DNA of 64,000 nucleotides from Bacillus sp. MYb209. GTDB taxonomy: Bacteria; Bacillota; Bacilli; Bacillales; Bacillaceae_G. The stretch is from positions 310,001-374,000 of the forward strand of contig NZ_PCNZ01000004.1 in assembly GCF_002975175.1 (NCBI RefSeq), written 5' to 3'. The notes beneath the pieces are model-generated. The model was given only the letters and a program-made list of their open reading frames with translations. It did not search any database and was not told the DNA's origin. Every line of letters starts with the position of its first letter. Position 1 is the first letter of the stretch. This document shows, in pieces, positions 57,108 to 64,000 of the stretch. A program made the position numbers and the translations under genes.

Positions 57108-59492
57108 TTAAGAACTTTTTTCTTGCACATCTTTAATAAGTACTCCCCTTGGTTTACTACCTTCATAAGGGCCTACTACACCATTCATTTCCATGGCATC
57201 AATTAAACGAGCTGCTCGCGTATATCCTACTCTAAATCTACGTTGTAACATAGAAACAGATGCTGTTTGCATTTCTACTACAAGCTGAACCGCTTCATCG
57301 TATAATTCATCTTCTACTTCCTGCTTTGTTTCAGGAACATCTTGTGGAATCATATCCTCTTGATATTGCGCTTTTTGCTGCGCAATAACAGATTCTACGA
57401 CTCTCTCAACTTCATCATCTGATAAAAACGCCCCTTGTACACGAACAGGTTTCGATGCACCAATTGGTATGAACAACATATCTCCACGACCTAGCAACTT
57501 CTCTGCACCACCACCGTCAAGAATCGTTCGAGAGTCTATTTGGGAAGATACAGCAAATGCAATACGCGATGGAATATTCGCTTTAATAACACCCGTGATA
57601 ACATCAACTGACGGGCGCTGAGTCGCAATAATTAAATGAATACCAGCAGCACGTGCCATTTGCGCTAAACGCATAATCGCATCTTCTACATCCGAAGAAG
57701 CAACCATCATTAAATCAGCTAACTCGTCCACAATTACTACAATATATGGTAATTCAGGTTGTTTCGCTTCCGATTGGCTATTATGTTCTTTAATATAATC
57801 GTTATACCCTTCAATGTTACGCGTACCGCTATGCGCGAATAATTCATAACGACGCTCCATTTCGCTCACAACTTTCTTCAAAGCCTGTGACGCTTTTTTC
57901 GGATCAGTTACAACTGGTGTTAATAAGTGCGGAACACCGTTATATACATTTAACTCTACCATTTTCGGATCAATCATCATTAATTTTACTTCATGCGGTT
58001 TCGCACGCATTAAAATACTTACAATAATTCCATTAATACATACACTCTTCCCACTACCAGTCGCACCAGCTACTAATAAATGGGGCATTTTATTTAAACG
58101 TGCCAATACAGCCTCTCCTGTAATATCACGTCCAAGACCGATTAATAACTTCTCTTCTGGGTGGTTATTCGCCTTTGAATCAAGAACTTCTCTCAGCGTT
58201 ACTATAGAAACTTCTGAATTCGGAACCTCAATCCCTACAGCTGATTTCCCGGGAATAGGTGCTTCAATACGAATGTCTTTCGCTGCTAAAGCAAGCGCTA
58301 AATCATCACTTAAACTAACAATTTTACTTACCTTTACTCCCATATCAGGATACACTTCATACTTCGTAACTGCAGGACCTCTATGTACTTTTGTTACTTT
58401 CGCTTTCACACCAAAACTTTGGAATGTACGTTCCAATTTACGAGCATTTTCATAAATTTCCGCATTTTCATTTGTAACTTGCTTATTTTGGGGAAACTTT
58501 AATATATCAAGCGAAGGAAGCTTATAATCTTTATTTTCCACATTAGAAAATTGCATAGGAGGTGCTTTCGTTTCACCTTCTAGCGATTCAACGATTTTTT
58601 CTCCTCGTTTCTTTTGAGGTTGTTCTTCTGGCGTAGGTGGAACTGCCTCTTCAATAAACGGAGGAGTGATTAAATCATTTTCTTCTATCTGCTTTTCCGT
58701 CTCTTCACTTACTGGATAATTCTCAGTAAAATTTGAAATAATTGGTGGACCAATTTCTATTTCTTCTACTGGCTCAATAGCTTCTTCTTGTTCAGCAACA
58801 CGTTCACGCCTCTTGCTTCTTGTTGTTTTTTTCTTTTCAGTTTGCTCGGCGACCCTTTGAGATTTCCAATCTTTATAATCCCCTTGCATTACTTGAAATT
58901 GACTTCTAAGAATTCTCCCTACCGGAGCAAGTACTTCTCCAATATGCTTATTTGTTATACAAAGTATTCCAAGAATAACTAAAATAATTCCAATGATATA
59001 TGCCCCTACTTCGTCAAATAAGAAGTAGCACGTTGCGAACATCAGTGCGCCGAACATACCACCACCTAAATGAACACTATCCGGGCCCCTTTTCATTTCA
59101 AGGAAGAAGTAATCTTTTGTACTAACAATTACAGAAGTATTTTGCACAGCTCCATCTTTCGTAAGAAGGTTAAATAATGTAATATGACTAAACATTAATA
59201 TTGCTAGTACAATTAAATAAACACCTATTAGCCGTTTATTTAAAAGATTCGGCCATCCCCGCTTTATTACAAACGCAACAGATAAAGCTATTACACCTAA
59301 CACACCAATTATGTACCACTCACCAAAGAAGAAGCGAAAAAATAACACAAACGATTTTCCTACAACACCTAGCTGTAAAATCGTAATAATCGAAAGTGCA
59401 AAAAGAGTCAACCCGACGATTTCATAATACAAAGTTGGCTTTATCGTACGTCTTGCCTTAGCCTTCGTCCCTCTTTGCTTTTGTTTTGCCAT
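57108..59492 (-). CDS. spoIIIE: DNA translocase SpoIIIE (FtsK family)
   Basis: A 794-residue ATP-driven DNA pump that moves the chromosome into the forespore and clears DNA from septa. Four membrane helices (about 30-185), an acidic Pro/Glu-rich linker (200-330), the motor with Walker [14 protein letters not shown] near 477 and VDELADLMM, and a C-terminal gamma winged helix ([18 protein letters not shown]) that reads polar DNA sequences. Start at 59492 follows GAGGTG; 11 upstream codons lack support. Gene order with ylzJ and tepA matches B. subtilis. Confidence 0.96.
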   Translation of the reverse strand: MAKQKQRGTKAKARRTIKPTLYYEIVGLTLFALSIITILQLGVVGKSFVLFFRFFFGEWYIIGVLGVIALSVAFVIKRGWPNLLNKRLIGVYLIVLAILMFSHITLFNLLTKDGAVQNTSVIVSTKDYFFLEMKRGPDSVHLGGGMFGALMFATCYFLFDEVGAYIIGIILVILGILCITNKHIGEVLAPVGRILRSQFQVMQGDYKDWKSQRVAEQTEKKKTTRSKRRERVAEQEEAIEPVEEIEIGPPIISNFTENYPVSEETEKQIEENDLITPPFIEEAVPPTPEEQPQKKRGEKIVESLEGETKAPPMQFSNVENKDYKLPSLDILKFPQNKQVTNENAEIYENARKLERTFQSFGVKAKVTKVHRGPAVTKYEVYPDMGVKVSKIVSLSDDLALALAAKDIRIEAPIPGKSAVGIEVPNSEVSIVTLREVLDSKANNHPEEKLLIGLGRDITGEAVLARLNKMPHLLVAGATGSGKSVCINGIIVSILMRAKPHEVKLMMIDPKMVELNVYNGVPHLLTPVVTDPKKASQALKKVVSEMERRYELFAHSGTRNIEGYNDYIKEHNSQSEAKQPELPYIVVIVDELADLMMVASSDVEDAIMRLAQMARAAGIHLIIATQRPSVDVITGVIKANIPSRIAFAVSSQIDSRTILDGGGAEKLLGRGDMLFIPIGASKPVRVQGAFLSDDEVERVVESVIAQQKAQYQEDMIPQDVPETKQEVEDELYDEAVQLVVEMQTASVSMLQRRFRVGYTRAARLIDAMEMNGVVGPYEGSKPRGVLIKDVQEKSS

Positions 59493-59630
59493 TTCTTCAC
59501 CTCGTGTTCTAAAAATTAAGTACAACTTTCTTATAAAAAAAGCTCTACTTATATGTCTTTCTCTCTATTTTTCAGGTCTTTATATCTTCTATTTTTACAC
59601 TTCTTGTAAAATGTTAAATAAACAGAAGAA

Positions 59631-59651
59631 AGCAGCCTACTCATGGCTGCT
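59631..59651 (-). terminator. probable terminator of tepA-ylzJ
   Basis: AGCAGCC / GGCTGCT stem with a seven-base loop followed by TTTCTTC on the minus strand, between ylzJ and spoIIIE. Confidence 0.6.
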
Positions 59652-59707
59652 CAACCGTCTTGTTTTTTATATTATACCATAGCTCCTAAACAAAATCCTT
59701 CTTTTTA

Positions 59708-59911
59708 CTAAAAGGTAATTTTCTGTCCAGGCTCAAACTCTAGGTAGTGAGACGGATTCGTACCTAATACACGTACAATAGAGTAACATTGATTATCCTC
59801 CTCAGAGACCACTAATTCCACGCCGTTTATATTCACAACTTTTTGGCTTTCACATTGTGAATAATCGGCCGGATACACAAGTTGCTCTGGCATAATTGTA
59901 TATAAAATCAT
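59708..59911 (-). CDS. ylzJ: YlzJ-like protein
   Basis: A 67-residue protein of the YlzJ family, always next to tepA and spoIIIE in Bacillus; function unknown. It starts [17 protein letters not shown] and ends in [13 protein letters not shown]. Its ATG overlaps the tepA stop by four bases, so translation is coupled. Confidence 0.9.
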   Translation of the reverse strand: MILYTIMPEQLVYPADYSQCESQKVVNINGVELVVSEEDNQCYSIVRVLGTNPSHYLEFEPGQKITF

Positions 59912-60657
59912 TGTAACATTGTCCCTTCTGTATAATTGTCCGTGCGTTCATCAATTAATTCGTTTAATTTTCGAAGTGCGTTACCAATACCACCGACATC
60001 ATCTATAAGACCATACTTCACTGCATCTCCACCTATTACATTCGTCCCAATATCTCGCGTCAAATTCCCTTTTGCAAACATAAGCTCTTTAAAACGATCT
60101 TCCGTTACTTTCGAATGCTTTGTCACAAATCGAATGACTCTTTCTTGCATTTTATCCAAATACTCAAATGTTTGTGGCACACCTATAACAAGACCTGTTA
60201 AACGAATCGGATGAATTGTCATCGTCGCTGTTTCGGCAATAAATGAATAATCAGTTGAGACCGCAATCGGTACACCGATCGAATGCCCTCCTCCTAAAAC
60301 AAGAGATACAGTTGGTTTTGAAAGCGAAGCCACCATTTCAGAAATTGCTAATCCGGCTTCAACGTCACCTCCAACTGTATTTAATATTAACAGTAAACCT
60401 TCAATTTTTGGATTTTGTTCAATCGCGACAATTTGCGGAATGATGTGCTCATATTTTGTTGTTTTATTTTGTGGTGGTAACTGAATATGACCTTCCACCT
60501 GCCCAACAATCGTTAAGCAATGAATACGCGATTCATTCATCTGTGGTACATTCGTTTGACCAAGTTGTTGAATTTTCTCCACTATAGAAGCCTCTTTTGG
60601 AACTTCTTTCGGCTCAGCTTCTTTTGCTTCATTTGTATAACGATCACGTTCTGTCAT
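59908..60657 (-). CDS. tepA: TepA, ClpP-like protease family protein
   Basis: A 249-residue protein of the ClpP/crotonase fold (translocation-enhancing protein A, YmfB). Core motifs are [14 protein letters not shown], the nucleophile region [13 protein letters not shown] with Ser, and TMTIHPIRL with the catalytic His, so the Ser-His pair is kept. Homologues have been linked to preprotein translocation and to degrading spore proteins during germination; substrate here is unknown. Followed by overlapping ylzJ. Confidence 0.9.
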   Translation of the reverse strand: MTERDRYTNEAKEAEPKEVPKEASIVEKIQQLGQTNVPQMNESRIHCLTIVGQVEGHIQLPPQNKTTKYEHIIPQIVAIEQNPKIEGLLLILNTVGGDVEAGLAISEMVASLSKPTVSLVLGGGHSIGVPIAVSTDYSFIAETATMTIHPIRLTGLVIGVPQTFEYLDKMQERVIRFVTKHSKVTEDRFKELMFAKGNLTRDIGTNVIGGDAVKYGLIDDVGGIGNALRKLNELIDERTDNYTEGTMLQ

Positions 60658-60733
60658 ATCGCATCCCCTTTCACTCGTATATAACTATTATTTCTTAAGT
60701 TATGAATTTCATTCGATAGGTTAAAAAAGAAAA

Positions 60734-60752
60734 AGATCACCTGTAAAGGTGA
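60734..60752 (-). terminator. terminator of rnjB
   Basis: TCACCT / AGGTGA with flanking weaker pairs and a four-base loop, followed by a T-rich stretch on the minus strand, adjacent to the rnjB stop. Confidence 0.75.
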
Positions 60753-60758
60753 CCTTCT

Positions 60759-62429
60759 TTATACTTCCATAATAATCGGTAAAATCATTGGCTTTCTCTT
60801 CGTTTCTTCGTACAAGAACTGCCCTAATAATTCACGAATATTTTGTTTCAACATAGACCATTCAATTGTATACTCTTTAATTGATTGTTCAACAATCATA
60901 CGTACAATATCTGTGGATCGTTCGATTAATGCTTCTGATTCACGAACATATACAAAGCCGCGTGAAATAATTTCTGGACCAGAGATTATTTTATTTTCAT
61001 CCTTACCTAGTGTTACAACAACAACTAAAATTCCATCTTGAGATAACATCTTTCTATCTCGAAGAACGATGTTACCCACGTCACCTACACCTAATCCATC
61101 AATTAAAACATTGCCAGCTTGCACTTTACCAGCTAATTTTGCTTCATCGTCACCAAAAGCAATTACATCACCTTTTTCTACGATAAAGATATTCTCTCTC
61201 GTAATACCTACATCTTCCGCTAAATATGCATGTGCTTTTTGCATACGGAACTCACCATGTACGGGTACAAAATACTTCGGCTTCATTAAATTTATCATCA
61301 GCTTTAATTCTTCTTGGCTACCGTGACCTGAAACGTGAACTTTTCTTTCACCGTAATAAATAACCTCAGCCCCAGATCTAAATAACAAGTCAATAATTTT
61401 TGATACAGATATTTCATTTCCTGGAATTGGAGAAGCTGCAATAATAACAGTATCACCTTTACGAATTGAAATTTGTTTATGAGCTTGCTTCGCCATTCTA
61501 GAAAGGGCTGCCATTGGTTCCCCTTGACTACCAGTCGTTAAAATAGCTACCTTTTTTTCCGGGAAATTGTCTATTTCTTGTAATGAAATAACCATACCTT
61601 CTGGAACATCTAAATAACCAAGACGTCTTGCAATATCTACCACTTTCACCATGCTACGTCCTACTACCGCTACCTTCCTTCCAGTTTCAGCAGCTGCATC
61701 AAACACTTGTTGAATACGATGTACATTGGAGGCAAATGAAGCAACAATAATACGTCCTTCTGAACTATAGAATACTTTAGAAATCTCTATACCAACTTCT
61801 TTTTCCGAACCTGTATAACCAGGACGTTCAGCGTTTGTACTATCAGATAACAAGCAAAGTACGCCTTCATTTCCAATTTGCGCCATTTTCCCAAGATCTG
61901 CTCCACTATTTCCGATTGGAGTTTGATCAAATTTAAAGTCTCCTGTATATACTACAGCACCTTTTGATGTATGGAAACAAACACCCACAGAATCCGGAAT
62001 ACTATGTGTCGTTCCGAAGAATGACACAGTTGTTGAATTAAACTCTACTGTTGAATTCGAGTCAATTGTTTTTAAGTCTATACGGCCTAACATTCCTGCT
62101 TCGCCAAGCTTTTCTTGTATAAGTCCTACCGTTAATTTCGTCGCATATACTGGAATAGATAATTTACGAAGCACATAAACAATTCCACCAATATGATCTT
62201 CATGACCATGGGTAATAAATAGTCCTTTTACTCGCTCTTGATTTTCTACTAAATATGTAATGTCAGGAATAACAATATCAATCCCAAACATTTCATCTCC
62301 CGGGAACATCAATCCTGCATCTACAATAAAGATTTCAGAATCAATTTCAACACAGTACATGTTTTTTCCGATTTCACCTACTCCGCCAAGAGCAAATACT
62401 TTAACAGACTCATTCTCTTTTCTCTTCAT
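60759..62429 (-). CDS. rnjB: ribonuclease J2
   Basis: A 556-residue beta-CASP metallo-beta-lactamase ribonuclease, partner of RNase J1 in mRNA decay and rRNA/5-prime maturation. The MBL metal motif is THGHEDHIGG near 80; GDFKFDQTP, LLSDSTNAERPGYTGSE and the beta-CASP motifs (VVGRSM; SGHGSQEEL; PVHGEFR) are present. J2 proteins have weaker activity than J1. I start at 62429 because MKRKENESVKVFALGG matches the family N-terminus; the ribosome site there is poor (only CCAGG) and sits in one arm of an inverted repeat. A 30-codon upstream extension is in frame but unlike the family. Confidence 0.95.
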   Translation of the reverse strand: MKRKENESVKVFALGGVGEIGKNMYCVEIDSEIFIVDAGLMFPGDEMFGIDIVIPDITYLVENQERVKGLFITHGHEDHIGGIVYVLRKLSIPVYATKLTVGLIQEKLGEAGMLGRIDLKTIDSNSTVEFNSTTVSFFGTTHSIPDSVGVCFHTSKGAVVYTGDFKFDQTPIGNSGADLGKMAQIGNEGVLCLLSDSTNAERPGYTGSEKEVGIEISKVFYSSEGRIIVASFASNVHRIQQVFDAAAETGRKVAVVGRSMVKVVDIARRLGYLDVPEGMVISLQEIDNFPEKKVAILTTGSQGEPMAALSRMAKQAHKQISIRKGDTVIIAASPIPGNEISVSKIIDLLFRSGAEVIYYGERKVHVSGHGSQEELKLMINLMKPKYFVPVHGEFRMQKAHAYLAEDVGITRENIFIVEKGDVIAFGDDEAKLAGKVQAGNVLIDGLGVGDVGNIVLRDRKMLSQDGILVVVVTLGKDENKIISGPEIISRGFVYVRESEALIERSTDIVRMIVEQSIKEYTIEWSMLKQNIRELLGQFLYEETKRKPMILPIIMEV

Positions 62430-62436
62430 GTTGTTG

Positions 62437-62582
62437 CCTGGTTTAAAAATCTTGCAAACACTGATTTCACTAAAATTGCAGAGACACCAGGGGAAACTCT
62501 GCAACCACCATATATTCACCGTCCAAGACGAATGTCCTTACCGTTATGCGATATCATGTTCTTTTTTATTTTTTAAACCAGG
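62437..62582 (-). repeat. 146-bp segment with 13-bp terminal inverted repeats in the rnjB leader
   Basis: CCTGGTTTAAAAA (62437-62449) and TTTTTAAACCAGG (62570-62582) are perfect inverted repeats bounding 120 bases. Inside is a second hairpin, TTGCAGAG (62476-62483) / CTCTGCAA (62497-62504). In the rnjB transcript the outer stem would end seven bases before the ATG and cover the only SD-like bases. A TATAAT lies upstream at 62598-62603 and GAGAGGTG just outside the right arm. Either a structured leader or a small inserted (MITE-like) element; no target duplication is evident. 62610-63000 shows nothing else I recognise. Confidence 0.7.
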
Positions 62583-63002
62583 TTTCACCTCTCTTTCATT
62601 ATATAAATCAAATATCTTATTCGATATGATATAAAAATTTCATTGAATCATAATTTTTTCCAATTTTGCTAAGCATACCCGTACTAAGCTACTTAGCCAT
62701 ATTATAACTGATACAAGAAATAGAACACAAGTTAAATTATGCGAAAGACAGGAGAAGACGCTAAAGTGAGGCTGTAATTTTCGGGGGGTATCTTCATATC
62801 ATACTCACTATTTTTCCTACGTAATAGGAGTTTAATGGAAAAATATGCATGCAAGTTCTTTACATAAACATGAAACGATATTCACTAAAAACCTTATCTC
62901 TGTAATCAGTTTCTAACTAATCCTACACTCTGCCATCCCCTTCTTATTAGAGCCTATTAACTATAGCTAATTTTTCACCACTTACATATAGTTAGTCAAA
63001 AT

Positions 63003-63035
63003 AAAAATGACCTAGTTTCACACTAGGTCATTTTT
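63003..63035 (-). terminator. terminator of dapA
   Basis: AAAAATGACCTAGT / ACTAGGTCATTTTT, 14-bp perfect stem with a five-base loop, directly after dapA. Confidence 0.93.
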
Positions 63036-63036
63036 A

Positions 63037-63915
63037 TTAACGAGGAATAGATTGCATTACAGATTGTAACGTTACTCTTTCTTCTTCCGTTAATGGAAGA
63101 AGTGGCAAACGTACAGAACCTACATCTAATCCAACCATTTGTAATGCTGTTTTTACTGGTGTTGGGCTTGGCGCCATAAATAGTGCATCCGTTACTTTTA
63201 CTAGTAATTGATGTAATTTCTGCGCTTTTTTGAACTCTCCAGCTTGGAATGCAGCAATCATTTCTTGCATTTCATTCCCGATAACATGAGATGCTACAGA
63301 AACAATACCTTTTGCTCCAATTGCCATAGCTGGTAATGTTAAACCATCATCACCGCTGTATACTGCAAAGTCGTCCGCTGTTTTTTCAATGATTTCTGTC
63401 ATTGTTAATACATCGCCGCCTGCATCTTTAATCGCAACAATGTTTTCTATTTTTGATAAACGAACAACTGTATCAACGGAGATTTGTACAATAGATCGTC
63501 CTGGAACATTATATAGCATTACCGGAAGCGGAGTGCTTTCAGCGATTGTTTTAAAGTGCTGGTACATCCCTTCTTGACTCGGTTTGTTATAATACGGTGC
63601 CACTAGCATAACTGCATCAACACCAACTTCAGTTGCCTTTTTTGTTAAATCAACAGAAGCATGCGTATTATTGCTACCTGTTCCAGCGATTACGGGCACC
63701 CTTTTATCGACAACAGATACGACATGGCGATATAACGCTACTTTTTCTTCTGATGTTAATGTAGGAGATTCTCCAGTCGTTCCTCCTACCACGATTGCTG
63801 TTGTACCGTTATCCATTAAATAATTTACCAATTTCGTTGTCTTTGCAAAATCGATATTACCGTTTTTATCAAACGGTGTTACCATCGCGGTTGCAATTGT
63901 CCCAAAATCTATCAT
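63037..63915 (-). CDS. dapA: 4-hydroxy-tetrahydrodipicolinate synthase DapA
   Basis: A 292-residue aldolase that condenses pyruvate and aspartate semialdehyde, first step toward diaminopimelate, lysine and spore dipicolinate. Motifs: VVGGTTGESPTLT (pyruvate site), LMLY-NVPGRS with the catalytic Tyr, and the Schiff-base Lys near 162 in VAIKDAGGD. AAGGAG lies eight bases before the ATG. It follows dapG by 11 bases in the same operon, as in B. subtilis. Confidence 0.97.
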   Translation of the reverse strand: MIDFGTIATAMVTPFDKNGNIDFAKTTKLVNYLMDNGTTAIVVGGTTGESPTLTSEEKVALYRHVVSVVDKRVPVIAGTGSNNTHASVDLTKKATEVGVDAVMLVAPYYNKPSQEGMYQHFKTIAESTPLPVMLYNVPGRSIVQISVDTVVRLSKIENIVAIKDAGGDVLTMTEIIEKTADDFAVYSGDDGLTLPAMAIGAKGIVSVASHVIGNEMQEMIAAFQAGEFKKAQKLHQLLVKVTDALFMAPSPTPVKTALQMVGLDVGSVRLPLLPLTEEERVTLQSVMQSIPR

Positions 63916-63926
63916 GATCTCACTCC

Positions 63927-64000
63927 TTATTGTTCCAGTTGCTTTTCTTTTGAAAGCTCAAATGCACTATGTAATGCATTCACAGCCTCCACTAAATCGG
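63927..64000 (-). CDS. dapG: aspartokinase DapG, C-terminal end (partial)
   Basis: The minus strand at the window edge encodes the last 23 residues of a protein, LVEAVNALHSAFELSKEK then QLEQ and a TAA stop at 63927-63929. This matches the end of aspartokinase I and its usual place just before dapA. The gene continues beyond the window. Confidence 0.8.
   Translation of the reverse strand, partial: DLVEAVNALHSAFELSKEKQLEQ

Noticed and set aside
62548-62592. A 14-codon GTG-initiated frame (KPGLKNKKEHDIA) in the rnjB leader as a leader peptide.
   Set aside because: The SD-like GAGAGG overlaps the start codon, and no run of regulatory codons is present; the inverted repeat explains the region better.
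1-64000. CRISPR arrays, tRNA or rRNA genes, prophage.
   Set aside because: No regularly spaced repeats, cloverleaf genes, rRNA stretches or phage structural genes were seen on reading the window.

Overview
The window is a chromosomal segment of a Bacillus cereus-group bacterium. It is AT-rich, most genes lie on the minus strand, and many genes have strong GGAGG ribosome binding sites and simple hairpin terminators. The species-group call rests on a phosphatidylinositol-specific phospholipase C and a LysM/SleB cell-wall hydrolase diverging from a region with two exact PlcR boxes, on cotE, spoVS and spoIIIE, and on the core gene order mutL-mutS-cotE-ricA-miaB-korBA-spoVS-ymdB-rny-recA-cinA-pgsA-rodZ-ymfKJI-ymfHF-nup-spoIIIE-ylzJ-tepA-rnjB-dapA-dapG. 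That order is close to the ymf/ymd region of Bacillus subtilis. The recA gene is uninterrupted, unlike the group I intron-containing recA described for Bacillus anthracis, so another member of the group is more likely.

Bases 1-31000 are more variable. They hold a GGDEF/EAL/PAS membrane protein; a four-gene sugar operon (UDP-sugar dehydratase, epimerase/reductase, small protein, MurG-like glycosyltransferase); a DUF2515 protein overlapping a small membrane protein; a HAD phosphatase; a Crp/Fnr-type regulator; a MocR regulator with a CidA/CidB pair; the bacillithiol deacetylase BshB2; a family 1 glycosidase with its GntR/UTRA regulator; the PlcR-controlled exoenzymes; a FAD dehydrogenase; a lipoteichoic acid synthase; a 927-residue TPR-dynamin-like protein with an eroded GTPase site; a decayed IS6-family transposase remnant; and then mutL and mutS.

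Bases 31000-64000 are mainly housekeeping: spore coat and sporulation (CotE, SpoVS, SpoIIIE), RNA metabolism (RNase Y, RNase J2, RicA, MiaB), DNA repair (RecA behind a LexA box), a ferredoxin-dependent 2-oxoacid oxidoreductase, phospholipid synthesis, the EF-P-modification associated ymfF-ymfH-ymfI group, a guanosine-type ABC transporter operon, and lysine/dipicolinate synthesis (DapA with the end of DapG).

The most notable non-coding finds are a guanine-type purine riboswitch with promoter and terminator ahead of the nup operon, and a 146-bp segment with perfect 13-bp terminal inverted repeats in the leader of rnjB that would pair over the translation start region. Two broken genes are clear: an M19 dipeptidase frameshifted by one extra unit of an AAAAG repeat, and an alpha/beta hydrolase reduced by an in-frame internal deletion to 53 codons. 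The best candidate for an undescribed system is the TPR-dynamin-like protein, which lacks the G1 Ser/Thr and the G3 Asp/Gly but keeps the G4 NKID.
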